Notes: generated by a model not told the origin, from the sequence alone. DNA of 64,000 nucleotides from Bacteroidales bacterium KHT7 (GCA_900102385.1 FNBQ01000003.1:68787-132786); one strand, 5' to 3'. Numbered from the stretch's first letter, positions 8,116 through 17,148 are shown. Numbers and translations: made by a program.

Positions 8116-8784
8116 TCACAACTCCCTTATAATCTTGTCAAACTCGTCGGCCTTGCCGTTGTTGCCGGTTAACTTCTGCAACAACTTTTTGCGAACCTTT
8201 GTAACGGCTGTAGGACTTCTGCCAATCAAAACCGAAATCTCCGACGGACCAAAACCAAGGCGGATAAGCGTGCAGATATAAATATCCTGTATCGAAATCT
8301 CCGGAATATTGGTTCGTATGTATGATGTGAACTTCGGATTCTTCTCGTCCACGGCATTCAAGAGTTGCAGAAGCATATCGTCAGCGGCAATCTGACCGCC
8401 TCGGGCAAGCGCGTGAAGTTCGTTGCACAGCGAGCCGCCAGCCATATCTGCCATGAAAGCCTGCGTTTCCTGCTCGCTAATCTTTATCTGCGCATTCTGC
8501 TCCTCAAACTCACGAATCTTGGCAGCAAGCATCTCCTTGTCGTGCGCGCCGTCCTCTATGCGACGGTTTGCATCGTCGAGCAGCGAGCGCAGTTCCTGAA
8601 TCTTGCGTTCGTTGTCGCGCATCTTCATCCGGTTCTCGTTCTCGAATCGGTATGTCTGACTGAAATTCTTCTTGCGTCTGATATTGTACCAGATGTACCA
8701 AGCAAGCCAGCACACCACAGCAATACAAATAAGCACTCCAACCGCACCTATTACATACAATCCTTCTTGATTACTTGTATTCAT
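8116..8784 (-). CDS. Membrane-anchored LuxR-like HTH protein
   Basis: A 222-residue protein with one predicted membrane segment (about residues 9-34, GLYVIGAVGVLICIAVVCWL), a charged stop-transfer stretch (NIRRKK), a long coiled coil (about 50-110, with ERKIQELRSLLDDANRR), and a C-terminal helix-turn-helix (about 165-205: IYICTLIRLGFGPSEISVLIGRSPTAVTKVRKKLLQKL). The last domain resembles the HTH at the end of Bacteroidetes TPR/DUF6377-type regulators and LuxR proteins. It would sit in the inner membrane with the DNA-binding end in the cytoplasm, but no ligand-binding or TPR domain is seen. It ends beside the array terminator and has its own promoter upstream. A link to either the CRISPR locus or the susCD operon is speculative. 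Confidence 0.75.
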   Translation of the reverse strand: MNTSNQEGLYVIGAVGVLICIAVVCWLAWYIWYNIRRKKNFSQTYRFENENRMKMRDNERKIQELRSLLDDANRRIEDGAHDKEMLAAKIREFEEQNAQIKISEQETQAFMADMAGGSLCNELHALARGGQIAADDMLLQLLNAVDEKNPKFTSYIRTNIPEISIQDIYICTLIRLGFGPSEISVLIGRSPTAVTKVRKKLLQKLTGNNGKADEFDKIIREL

Positions 8785-8809
8785 AATTGATTATCAGTTT
8801 TTGTTGGTG

Positions 8810-8840
8810 CAAAATTAAGATTTTTCTTTTTAAATGCAAT
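8810..8840 (-). promoter_or_regulatory. Probable promoter of the membrane HTH gene
   Basis: On the minus strand, TAATTTTG (8810-8817) matches TAnnTTTG. An ATTG at 8837-8840 lies 19 bp upstream in place of the TTTG -33 box. The start codon is at 8784, leaving a 5' leader of about 20 bases. Confidence 0.5.
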
Positions 8841-8854
8841 AGAAACCGCGCTTT

Positions 8855-8911
8855 GTAAAAGAAAAGTAAAGTTTTCTGCCACAAAATGCCAAGGGGTAAA
8901 AGAAAAGTAAA
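8855..8911. repeat. 16-bp direct repeat, 41-bp period
   Basis: GTAAAAGAAAAGTAAA occurs exactly at 8855-8870 and 8896-8911. The copies lie upstream of the minus-strand promoter at 8810-8840 and of the plus-strand -7 box at 8945, so they could be binding sites for a regulator of either. The sequence is purine-rich, so chance is not fully excluded, but a 16-base exact match is long. Confidence 0.6.
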
Positions 8912-8944
8912 ATAAAGTTTAATGATGTTTTTGAGACTGTTACG

Positions 8945-9046
8945 TATATTTGCAATGTCTAAAGAGAACAAAGGAATTATTACGATTTTATATCAATTAA
9001 TTATTACGATTAAAGAAAGGGATGCTTAAACAGCATCCTTTTTTTG
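8945..9046 (+). ncRNA. Candidate small RNA (or 24-codon micro-ORF) with own promoter and terminator
   Basis: A plus-strand -7 box TATATTTG (8945-8952) is followed 66 bases later by a strong hairpin (stem GGATGCT at 9020-9026, AGCATCC at 9032-9038) and a T run. No plus-strand gene precedes this terminator, which implies a short transcript of about 85 bases. Within it AATTATTACGATT occurs twice (8975-8987 and 8999-9011). The same stretch also reads as a 24-codon ORF from ATG 8955 to TAA 9027-9029 (starts MSKENKGIITILYQL). The ATG lies only 3 bases after the box, so translation from this promoter is doubtful. There is no TTTG at the usual -33 distance. Confidence 0.45.
9018..9046 (+). terminator. 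Orphan rho-independent terminator
   Basis: Stem GGATGCT (9020-9026) with AGCATCC (9032-9038), five-base loop, then seven T residues on the plus strand. The minus-strand side lacks an equally clean T run. No annotated plus-strand gene lies upstream. Confidence 0.75.
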
Positions 9047-9065
9047 TGCGCCCCAAAAGACAAAA

Positions 9066-9103
9066 AAAAGAAAGCCCGACACTTTCTGCCGGACTTTCCT
9101 TTT
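9066..9103 (-). terminator. Terminator of the susC-susD operon
   Basis: Read on the minus strand, AGTCCGGCA pairs with TGTCGGGCT around a five-base loop (9 bp with two G-U pairs, extended by AA/TT), followed by a run of T residues. It lies just past the stop of the surface lipoprotein gene at 9124. Confidence 0.8.
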
Positions 9104-9123
9104 TTTATATTCTGATATGCAGT

Positions 9124-11649
9124 TTACTTGAACCAACTTGCAGAGATGTAACTGCGGCGTGACTTAGCCGATGCTGAAGAACTGCCTTCACCGTTCCAAG
9201 ATGCACCTGTAAACCAGCGTGGGTCGCCAATCTGCTTCTTGTAGATTGGGTGATTCATCACCTTCTCGGTCTTGTTGATGTAGAATCCGTCGAGAGTTGA
9301 ATGGTAGTAAGCCTTTCGTGTGAATGTCTCCTTGGCATTTACCGTACCCTCTGGAGCAGGATTCTTGAACAACTCCTCGGCTGTAAGCTGATAGCCGCAG
9401 GCATCGTCCTCGTTCTCGTTTAGATTATCGCCGAATTTGATCTTAGTCTCGCCGAAACCGCCTACGTTAAACGCGCCCTTGTTGTAGCCCGCACCTGTAG
9501 ATGAGTTGCTGAATGCATTCTGTGCAAACATACCATCGAGCAGCGTTGTGCCGTTGTTCGATGACTTGAAGTTCTGATATGCAGGAACGACAGTAGAATA
9601 GTTGTCGGCAAAGTCGTATACAGGACTCATTGGGTTCACAACCATACCCTTCATGTAGAAGTCACGGCCGCTAACACCATCAACAACCTCGTTTGGATTT
9701 CCGGCAAATACAAACAAGTTCTTCTTGCAAGTAATCTTAGAATTCTTTGGAGGATAAGCAATCTCGAACATCAATCCGTGAGCCTTGTTGTTTGAACGTG
9801 GCGAGAAGTTTACGAATGTATTATTCTCTACCGTGATATTCCATGTTGTACCCTCTGGCCAAGCAAGCTGCTTGTTCTCTGTTACGAGTGCATGACGCGG
9901 AGAGTTCACGATTGTATTGTTACGGAACGTGAAGTTCTTGTAGAAGTTTGAGTTTCGGTTGTTACCCGGACCTGCAAACCATGAATATCCACGGCCGTTT
10001 GTATCGTAACCGCCCTCGTTGTAGAATACGCAGTTCTCAACGGTCAGTTTCTCGATAATCTGTCGGTTAGGACCTTGGAAACGGATAAATCCGCGGACAT
10101 GGCCCTGGAATGTACAGTTGCTCACCTTCAACTCGGCAAGAGAGAACGACAAGCCCTGAGAATACATATTCATGAAGTAGTTACCGTTGATGGTAAACTT
10201 AGAATTGCCGTCGCTGGCCTTCTGGTCGAAATAATTATACCAGTACTCAGGCTGGAAGTTGATGTTGTTGAATACGATTGGCTGAATTGCCAGACATACG
10301 CCGTTCTCTGCGCCAGAGCGTGCGTTACGGCACAATCCCCAGTTGTTGGCGTTGGTTGCAGTATGGTCGGCATTTGTATATCCAACACCCTGAAGAACCG
10401 TTGCGCGTCCCTTTCCTGCGGCAATGTCGGCAGGGTCGGTTTCAAGGGTGAATCCCTTTGTCATCTCAACGGTTGTGCAAGTATAATATGTCTTGCCGCC
10501 CTCAAGATAGAACACCTGACCTTCGGCAATCGTGTTGTCGCTCATATAGTTTGTAAGCACTGTATCGATACGGCAAGCCTGAAGGTTCTCTGAACCGAAT
10601 ACCGTTCCAACTTGATTACCGTTGTTGTGAAGAATAGTATCGTTAGGGTCGCAATACCACTTCAACTTGATTGGTTCGCCCGGATCGCCCTGCATACGCA
10701 CCATTGTAGAGTTGTACTGACGGTCGTAGTAGCGGGCAACCTTGTTGTTCATACCACTTACGATGTAGGCCGCATTACTCTCAAGTCCGGTAAACTCAAC
10801 ATAGCCCTGAGCGCGCTCGGCATCAGTTACATCATGATAGATGGCAGGAAGTGTAGGATTGTCGGCAGATGGCACAACGCAAATCTGGTCGAAATCCCAG
10901 TTCACATCGTCGCCGCTCGTCGTAGTTGTCGCGCCGGCATCCAAGAAATCCTTGAACGAATTAACCGTGCTTTGGTCGGTAAGCGTATTGAAGTAGACCT
11001 TCATCGTTGTCTTCGTAACGTCCTCAGTCCAGAAAACCGACGGAACATCGTAGCGCATACCTGTTGTCATGCTACCAGTCTGCTCGCGCGAGTCGTCGCG
11101 CGACATATCGTTCTGATGCGAACCGTCGCCGTAGCCGTACCACTTTGAGTTGCGCGGATCGTTAGGATTAGCCAGATATTCAGGCTTCATCTTGCCCTTT
11201 CCGTCGCAGCCGTCGATGCTTGCAAGCGCACGGATGGCATACAGGTATCCAACGCTGTACTGCAAATCCTCGTGGATAAACTGATACTGGTCGGCAGTAA
11301 GGATTGTATCGAGCACTTCGTCTCTGTCCCACTCCGTTCCCTGAACCTTTGCCTTTAGTTCGTAGCCGGCAGCATCGTTCACCTGATACCAAATCATCAT
11401 GATATCGTTAACATGAGGAGTATATCCGTTTGGAAGTACATCCGAAGAAAGACGTGTGGTGATATCGCAATGATACTTGTCTGTCGTACTGTTCAGATTC
11501 TGTGTAAGACGGAACATCGGCATGAACAAGCGGTTGCTCTCTCCGCCGTCGCAACTTGGGCTGTCGGAGCAGGCTGTAAACATAGCCGATGCTCCCAGCA
11601 GCATTGAAGCGAAAATATATTTATTATATTTCTTCATTGTTTCTGTCAT
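9124..11649 (-). CDS. Surface lipoprotein with FN3-like and right-handed beta-helix domains (DUF4957/DUF5123 type)
   Basis: An 841-residue lipoprotein encoded last in the susC-susD operon. The signal peptide ends at a lipobox (AMFTAC, Cys about residue 27). Residues about 45-150 and 195-320 look like two fibronectin-III-like domains (IMMIWYQVNDAAGYELKA; PSVFWTEDVTKTTMKVYF). From about 380 to 720 there are repeated short strands and Asn-rich turns (TINGNYFMNMYSQG, KVSNCTFQGHVRG, TVENCVFYNEGG, TFRNNTIVNSPR, TVENNTFVNFSP), a parallel beta-helix as in pectate-lyase-like folds. Such proteins accompany SusCD in polysaccharide utilisation loci and bind or cleave glycans at the cell surface. No catalytic residues can be named. 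The start could also be the ATG at 11637 (MKKYNK), which gives a more typical signal peptide. It lies 6 bases after susD. Confidence 0.8.
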   Translation of the reverse strand: MTETMKKYNKYIFASMLLGASAMFTACSDSPSCDGGESNRLFMPMFRLTQNLNSTTDKYHCDITTRLSSDVLPNGYTPHVNDIMMIWYQVNDAAGYELKAKVQGTEWDRDEVLDTILTADQYQFIHEDLQYSVGYLYAIRALASIDGCDGKGKMKPEYLANPNDPRNSKWYGYGDGSHQNDMSRDDSREQTGSMTTGMRYDVPSVFWTEDVTKTTMKVYFNTLTDQSTVNSFKDFLDAGATTTTSGDDVNWDFDQICVVPSADNPTLPAIYHDVTDAERAQGYVEFTGLESNAAYIVSGMNNKVARYYDRQYNSTMVRMQGDPGEPIKLKWYCDPNDTILHNNGNQVGTVFGSENLQACRIDTVLTNYMSDNTIAEGQVFYLEGGKTYYTCTTVEMTKGFTLETDPADIAAGKGRATVLQGVGYTNADHTATNANNWGLCRNARSGAENGVCLAIQPIVFNNINFQPEYWYNYFDQKASDGNSKFTINGNYFMNMYSQGLSFSLAELKVSNCTFQGHVRGFIRFQGPNRQIIEKLTVENCVFYNEGGYDTNGRGYSWFAGPGNNRNSNFYKNFTFRNNTIVNSPRHALVTENKQLAWPEGTTWNITVENNTFVNFSPRSNNKAHGLMFEIAYPPKNSKITCKKNLFVFAGNPNEVVDGVSGRDFYMKGMVVNPMSPVYDFADNYSTVVPAYQNFKSSNNGTTLLDGMFAQNAFSNSSTGAGYNKGAFNVGGFGETKIKFGDNLNENEDDACGYQLTAEELFKNPAPEGTVNAKETFTRKAYYHSTLDGFYINKTEKVMNHPIYKKQIGDPRWFTGASWNGEGSSSASAKSRRSYISASWFK

Positions 11650-11655
11650 TTTTAA

Positions 11656-13701
11656 TTAGTAACCATAGTAGTTCTTGTATGCGCCCTGACTCTTTGTTAT
11701 AGCGTCGGTTGGATAAGGCAGCATGTAACGTACCGGAGGCAATGTCTCGAGCACATCGAGCGAGTTGAACTCTGGCATTGAGGCTGGTGTGATTACTCCG
11801 TAAACATCGATATAGATGTATCCACGCAAAGAGCAGCGGCAAGGAGCCTTTGCAATACCTGTCTCGTCGTCGAGCCAACTGAAGAAAGTAACCTTGCTCC
11901 AAGCATCCGAACCAACCTCTGATGGCATATAGTCTACGTTCATACCGAAGTTGTCCCAAAGGTTCACGATTGTCAAATCGTCTGAATCGTAACGGAAGAA
12001 TTCAAGAACATCGAGAGTCTTGTTTGGATAAGATGCCAGTTCTGGATACTTCTCGGCTGTGTACTTCTCTGGGTACTTGTTCAGGCTGTCGCGTGAAAGG
12101 ACCTTGTAGAAGCATACGCCCGGCAATTTGTTGAAGATGCCCTCGTAGTCGTAAGAGTCATCGCGGTCGCAACCCATTCCGTAGTACTTCCAGAACTGCT
12201 GATAAACCACCTTGTTATACATATTCCAGCGGATAAGGTCTTTCCAGCGGATGTTCTCGCCGCCAAACTCCCAAGCACGCTCCTTTACGATGAGGTCGAA
12301 GAATGCTTCCTTAGTAGATGCAGCATCAACATAGGCATCAACTTTGTCGCTCTTATTATTGGCAGAGCGGAATGCACGCTCTCTCACAGCCTTCAAAGCA
12401 GCCTTTGCCTCGTCTGTCGGCTTGCCCTCAATCTCATTATCAGCCTCTGCAAACATCAGAAGAACATCGGCATAGCGCATGTATGGGAAGTTTACACCTG
12501 TGTTGCCAGAACTGTTCTTGCCCAATGTTCCAGCCTCATCCCAAAACTTAGACCACTTGTTACAGTAGTTGTTGTAACTTGCAACGGCAACAGGAGTTCC
12601 GTCGTAACTGTATGACCAGTAACCTATTGTATTGCGACGGCTGTCTTCTGAGTCGAATGTAAAGCGATAGAAGGCATTCAAGCCAACAGAGCCTGATGAC
12701 TTACCCCAAATGTTCTTGCCCTCAGTACCACCAGCACTTGACTCGTCACCCTTTGGTCCGTGAATATAACCGATGTTTCCGTTTACATCCTGCACAAATG
12801 GAATCTCGAAAATTGGGTCGTCGCCAGTCGCAACCTTGTAGTTTGACTCGTCAACAAAGACTGTGAAATAATCCTTTGTAAGATTGTGCGAGCCAGACTT
12901 GATTACAGAATCGGCATAAGTGCGTGCAATCTTGTAATAGTCAAGATAATCGGCAGGACGCTCCATCTTGTAGCCCTTTGTATCACCGTCGTTGTGACGA
13001 AGCGAATATCCACCGCGGAACAACGACATACGAGCGATAAGCGACCAAGCAAACTCCTTAGAGCAACGCTCAACACCCTCGGTTATCTTTGATGCCATCT
13101 TCATTTTAGGAGCAGCCGAACGCAAGTCTTCGATAAGGGTTGACAGAATTACATCGCGGCTGGCAACTGGCATTATAAGGCTCTCGTTGTCGTATGTACG
13201 GGTTAGCGAGAACGGTATATCGCCCCAAAGAATTACGGCATCGAGATAGTTCATGGCTCTGATGCACTTAGCCTCGCCAATCATCTGGTTCAAATCTTCG
13301 TTGCCTGACTTGTACAAATCGCTGTTCTCAGCAGCGTTTACAAAGTTATTGGCACGCTCAACGGCCGCGTAGACAGCGTTCCATGTGCTCTCCAGACCGC
13401 TACCGTCGGCCTCGCCGTCAAACAGTTTCCATTCGTTGTGACTCGCACTCTTCAACTCAGCCGACGATGTTGTAAACTCAACGTCGCTGTTCAGACAGAA
13501 TGTTGTAAGATAGGCATTGCCATAAGTATTACTCGAACATGTGGCCTGATACACACCGTTCAAAAGTCGGTTAGCCTCTTCTGCTGTTGAAAAAACATAG
13601 TCGTCAGTAAGTTTTGAAGGCGCTTCCGTCTCCAGATAATCGTTACATGACGCCATGCCAAAAGAAGCAAGACCTACGAGAAATATATTTTTAATCTTCA
13701 T
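11656..13701 (-). CDS. susD: SusD/RagB-family outer-membrane nutrient-binding lipoprotein
   Basis: A 681-residue SusD homologue that forms the lid on the SusC channel and captures oligosaccharide or peptide outside the cell. The lipobox is MASCNDYLE (Cys19). N-terminal signature: NDYLETEAPSKLTDDYVFSTAEEANRLLNGVY; the TPR-like helical core includes AKCIRAMNYLDAVILWGDIPF, and the C-terminal half has RYADVLLMFAEADNEIEGKPTDEAKAAL, the usual SusD_RagB segment. It is somewhat longer than the common 500-600 residues because of C-terminal insertions. It lies 19 bases after susC, in the same operon. Confidence 0.95.
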   Translation of the reverse strand: MKIKNIFLVGLASFGMASCNDYLETEAPSKLTDDYVFSTAEEANRLLNGVYQATCSSNTYGNAYLTTFCLNSDVEFTTSSAELKSASHNEWKLFDGEADGSGLESTWNAVYAAVERANNFVNAAENSDLYKSGNEDLNQMIGEAKCIRAMNYLDAVILWGDIPFSLTRTYDNESLIMPVASRDVILSTLIEDLRSAAPKMKMASKITEGVERCSKEFAWSLIARMSLFRGGYSLRHNDGDTKGYKMERPADYLDYYKIARTYADSVIKSGSHNLTKDYFTVFVDESNYKVATGDDPIFEIPFVQDVNGNIGYIHGPKGDESSAGGTEGKNIWGKSSGSVGLNAFYRFTFDSEDSRRNTIGYWSYSYDGTPVAVASYNNYCNKWSKFWDEAGTLGKNSSGNTGVNFPYMRYADVLLMFAEADNEIEGKPTDEAKAALKAVRERAFRSANNKSDKVDAYVDAASTKEAFFDLIVKERAWEFGGENIRWKDLIRWNMYNKVVYQQFWKYYGMGCDRDDSYDYEGIFNKLPGVCFYKVLSRDSLNKYPEKYTAEKYPELASYPNKTLDVLEFFRYDSDDLTIVNLWDNFGMNVDYMPSEVGSDAWSKVTFFSWLDDETGIAKAPCRCSLRGYIYIDVYGVITPASMPEFNSLDVLETLPPVRYMLPYPTDAITKSQGAYKNYYGY

Positions 13702-13720
13702 GGATTTCTTTTTGATTAAA

Positions 13721-16700
13721 TTAGAATGTCATGTTAAGACCAAACAAATAGCTGCGGCTACGCGGATAAGTGTTGTAGTCGACACTTGGAGTAAGTCCCT
13801 TCTGGATGTTAACCTCAGGGTCGTAGCCAGAGTAACTTGTAATGCAGAACAAGTTAGAACCTGTTACATAAGCACGAAGTTTAGAGATGCCCACCTTCTT
13901 AGTCAACTCGCTTGGCAGAGTGTATCCAACAGTTACGTTCTGCAAGCGCAGGAACGAGCCATCCTCAACAAAATAAGAGTGAGTGTAGCGTGTTGTAACG
14001 TCCTGTGGATTCCACAAAGTCTTACCTGAGTTAAGTTGCTCGTAAACATCAAGATAGTCGATATGCTGAGAGTTGCTCAACAAAGGCTCGTTAAGATTGT
14101 AGATGCTCTGTGTTCCATCGGTATTCTGAGTATAGATGTCGCCATAGTAAACCCAACGGTTGTCGTAGTTGAACTTGGCAAGAACGTTGTACGGTTTCTT
14201 CTGACTTGCGTCCTTAGCCGATGACAGTTCATAAGCCGTAGCGTTAAGAATATCGAAGTCGAGCATATATACGAAGTTTGCATTGAAGTCGAAATTCTTG
14301 TACTGGCCGTTCAAACTGAAACCTCCCTGATAGCGTGGGTTGGTGTTACCAATAACGGTGCGGTCGTTAATGTCGATGCTGCCGCTGTCGTCAAGATCCT
14401 TGAACTTTATGCGTCCCGGCAAAGTACCGAACAAGCCCTCAACCGTTCCTTCCTTAGGCTCGTAGTTGAAGCCGTTGCGGTTAAACTCGTCGAACTGGTA
14501 GATGCCGTCGTAAACGTAACCGTAGATAAGGCCGAGTTCCTGACCGACAACCATGCGGAAGTTGTTCTCGCTGTCCCAGCTCGAAGCCTCGAAATAGTTG
14601 TTCACGCCGTTAACCTTGTCAACGCGAGTCTTGTTCATACCAAGGTTGAAGCTACCTGTAAGGAAGTAGTCCTTTCCGCGAAGAATATCGCCCGATACAG
14701 AGATTTCGAAACCGCGGTTAGTAACCTGACCAATATTCTGATACTGAGTAGCATAACCAGTAGTTGTAGGAATCTCGCACTTGTAAAGGAGGTCGTGGGT
14801 TGTATCCCAATAAACCTCAGGAGTGATTGTCAGGCGACCTTTAAACAACTGGATATCGAATGCCAAGTTTCGAGAAACCTTTGTCTGCCACTTGATGTTG
14901 TTGTTTGGGAACAGGCTCTCGGCAGCATAATAAACCTCACCAAGTTTTGAAACGGTATTCTCGCCCCAGCTTGGACCGCCGTTTGCGTTCACCGAATATA
15001 CATATCTCCATCTGTCCTCGCCAATGTTGTTATCACCCGAAGTACCGATGGCAACACGAACCTTGAACATATTTACAAGGTTATTGTCGCCCCAGAATCC
15101 TTCTTCAGAAACAACCCAACCGGCTGATGCTGATGGGAAGTAGCCCCACTGCTGTCCCGGTGCGAATCGGCTCGAACCATCGGCACGGAATGTAGCAGAA
15201 ATAAGATACTTGTGCTTGTAGTTGTAAGCAGCCTGTCCGAAGAATGAAGCGGTACGGATTGGAGTGCTTCTTGACGATGTTATCTGATAAGCAGAACCAA
15301 GTCCCATGTTGTTGAACGCATCGCGTGGAGAAATTGTCTGTGGGAAATAGCGTGAAGCAGAATAATGAGTTTCATTTTCTGAATGCTGTATTTCCTGACC
15401 CAACAAGAATGAAAGGTCGTGACTCTTGTTCAATGTAATGCCATAGTTCAGAGTATTTGTCCAAGTGTAATCCATCTTGTTATACTTGGTAATCTCGGCA
15501 AACGGCATATCATTATTAGCAATACCCTCTTTTGTCAAAGCGCCATAGAAACGGTTTGTGTCTCTGAACATCCAAGACAAACCGAAATCAGACTTGAATG
15601 TAAGTCCTTCAAGAATATTCCAAGTTATACTTGCCTGATTAGTAAAGGTATAAGTGTGCTTCAACTGATAGTTCTGGTCGATGTCGTCCTTAGGGCTTGA
15701 CATTGCCCAGTATTTCTCCTCATCGTAGCTAAGCATCTGCTCGGCAGGACTTGCATACTCGCGCAATCCGTTTGTCGGGCGGTAACGAAGCACGCCAACA
15801 AGTCCGTTTGTACCAATGTTGCTCGAACCAGCACCAAGGTCGCGACGGTAAGTAAAGCGTGGATTGATAAGTATCTGCACCTTAGGACTTACCGTGATAT
15901 TCAGTTTGGTGTTCATGTTTGTACGGCGAACGCCTGTGTTATCAACCAAACCTTCCTGATCGTTGTGAGACAAAGAAGTGTTGAAACGAATCTTGTCGTT
16001 ACCACCAGTCAAGGTTACATTATAGTTCTGTGTAAGCGGAGTTCCGCCAAGAACCTCGTCCTGCCAGTCGTGAGTTACACAGTTCTTGTAAATGTCAAGG
16101 TCGTTAGGGTTACCATAGTCTCTGCGGAACTGATAAGTACGACCATTGTTTGCGATACAATAATCGAGCTGATACTTCACAAACTCGTAAGTGTTAAGCA
16201 TCTCCTGCTTTCCGGCAAGTTTGCTCCACGACCAGTATGTGTTGAAATCGACCTTTACGCTGCCCGACTTAGCCGACTTTGTTGTTACGATAACAACGCC
16301 GTTACCTCCTCGCGCACCATAGATGGCTGTAAGCGAAGCATCCTTCAGGATATCCATGCTCTGAATATCTGTTGGAGGAATATCGTTGATGTTATCCTGC
16401 GGGAAACCATCGACAATGAACAAAGGCTTGCTCGAGTCTGAAGAAAGTGACGAGCCACCGCGAATACGGATGTTAACCTCGGCACCCGGAGCACCATCGT
16501 CGGTTGTTACCTGCACACCGGCAATCTTTCCCTGAAGAGCCTCGGCAGCAGATGCCACAGGCACTTCGGCAAGTTTTGCACCAGAAACCGAACCGACAGA
16601 ACCGGTAAGGTCTTTACGCGCACGGCTTGTATAACCAACAACAACGATTTCTTCGAATGTCTTTGAGTCGTCCTCAAGGACAATCTTAAATTCGCGGGTA

Positions 16701-16966
16701 GCACCAATCTTTACGGTTTGAGTTTTCATACCGATGTATGAGAACTGAAGTTCATGGTTAGTGCTCTGCACCTTGAGGGTAAACGCTCCCTCAAGATCGG
16801 TAGTTGTACCGTTCTGGGTACCAAGTTCCAAGATAGAAGCACCGATAATCGGCTCTCCACTTGAATCTTTTACAACTCCCTTCACAGTCTGCGCATGCAA
16901 CGCCGCAACAAAAACGAGCAACAGCATTGTCAGTGCAATTCGAAATAAATTCAAATTTTTCGACAT
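13721..16966 (-). CDS. susC: SusC/RagA-family TonB-dependent outer-membrane transporter
   Basis: A 1081-residue TonB-dependent channel. Order: signal peptide (to ALHAQ, about residue 26), carboxypeptidase-regulatory-like domain (TVKGVVKDSSGEPIIGASILELGTQNGTTTDLEGAFTLKV), TonB box region (EEIVVVGYTSRARKDLTGSVGSV), plug with the NIRIRGGSSLSSD segment, and a 22-strand barrel ending in Phe (YLFGLNMTF). It imports the substrate captured by SusD using TonB energy. First gene of the operon, with a promoter at 17106-17136 and two palindromic sites just upstream. No glycoside hydrolase or sulfatase is next to it, so the substrate is unknown. Confidence 0.96.
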   Translation of the reverse strand: MSKNLNLFRIALTMLLLVFVAALHAQTVKGVVKDSSGEPIIGASILELGTQNGTTTDLEGAFTLKVQSTNHELQFSYIGMKTQTVKIGATREFKIVLEDDSKTFEEIVVVGYTSRARKDLTGSVGSVSGAKLAEVPVASAAEALQGKIAGVQVTTDDGAPGAEVNIRIRGGSSLSSDSSKPLFIVDGFPQDNINDIPPTDIQSMDILKDASLTAIYGARGGNGVVIVTTKSAKSGSVKVDFNTYWSWSKLAGKQEMLNTYEFVKYQLDYCIANNGRTYQFRRDYGNPNDLDIYKNCVTHDWQDEVLGGTPLTQNYNVTLTGGNDKIRFNTSLSHNDQEGLVDNTGVRRTNMNTKLNITVSPKVQILINPRFTYRRDLGAGSSNIGTNGLVGVLRYRPTNGLREYASPAEQMLSYDEEKYWAMSSPKDDIDQNYQLKHTYTFTNQASITWNILEGLTFKSDFGLSWMFRDTNRFYGALTKEGIANNDMPFAEITKYNKMDYTWTNTLNYGITLNKSHDLSFLLGQEIQHSENETHYSASRYFPQTISPRDAFNNMGLGSAYQITSSRSTPIRTASFFGQAAYNYKHKYLISATFRADGSSRFAPGQQWGYFPSASAGWVVSEEGFWGDNNLVNMFKVRVAIGTSGDNNIGEDRWRYVYSVNANGGPSWGENTVSKLGEVYYAAESLFPNNNIKWQTKVSRNLAFDIQLFKGRLTITPEVYWDTTHDLLYKCEIPTTTGYATQYQNIGQVTNRGFEISVSGDILRGKDYFLTGSFNLGMNKTRVDKVNGVNNYFEASSWDSENNFRMVVGQELGLIYGYVYDGIYQFDEFNRNGFNYEPKEGTVEGLFGTLPGRIKFKDLDDSGSIDINDRTVIGNTNPRYQGGFSLNGQYKNFDFNANFVYMLDFDILNATAYELSSAKDASQKKPYNVLAKFNYDNRWVYYGDIYTQNTDGTQSIYNLNEPLLSNSQHIDYLDVYEQLNSGKTLWNPQDVTTRYTHSYFVEDGSFLRLQNVTVGYTLPSELTKKVGISKLRAYVTGSNLFCITSYSGYDPEVNIQKGLTPSVDYNTYPRSRSYLFGLNMTF

Positions 16967-17105
16967 GGTTAGATTGTTTTTAATTAATAGTGATTAGTTT
17001 AGCTTTTTTTGTTATTTAAGTTTCTCTTTTTTTATGGTTAACGATCGAATCGCAATCATTTAACATAGTTAGTTCGTTTCTATGCATTTATCTGTAAACG
17101 CGCTA

Positions 17106-17136
17106 CAAATTTAAAAGTTATTGTGAAATATGCAAA
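17106..17136 (-). promoter_or_regulatory. Promoter of the susC operon
   Basis: On the minus strand, TTTG (17133-17136), 19 bp, then TAAATTTG (17106-17113): both boxes fit the Bacteroidetes primary sigma consensus. The expected start near 17100 leaves an untranslated leader of about 135 bases before susC. Confidence 0.8.
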
Positions 17137-17148
17137 GAAAATATTTAT

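Larger units (their letters stand above)
8785..9123. other. Intergenic region: promoter, repeats and candidate small RNA
   Basis: No conventional gene was found in these 339 bases. It holds the promoter of the minus-strand HTH gene, a 16-base direct repeat (GTAAAAGAAAAGTAAA at 8855-8870 and 8896-8911), a plus-strand -7 box with a hairpin terminator that together frame a possible small RNA, and the minus-strand terminator of the susCD operon. Confidence 0.7.

Noticed and set aside
15965-16441. Long plus-strand ORF antisense to susC
   Set aside because: Typical shadow frame of a long coding region; no start context, promoter or recognisable domain.
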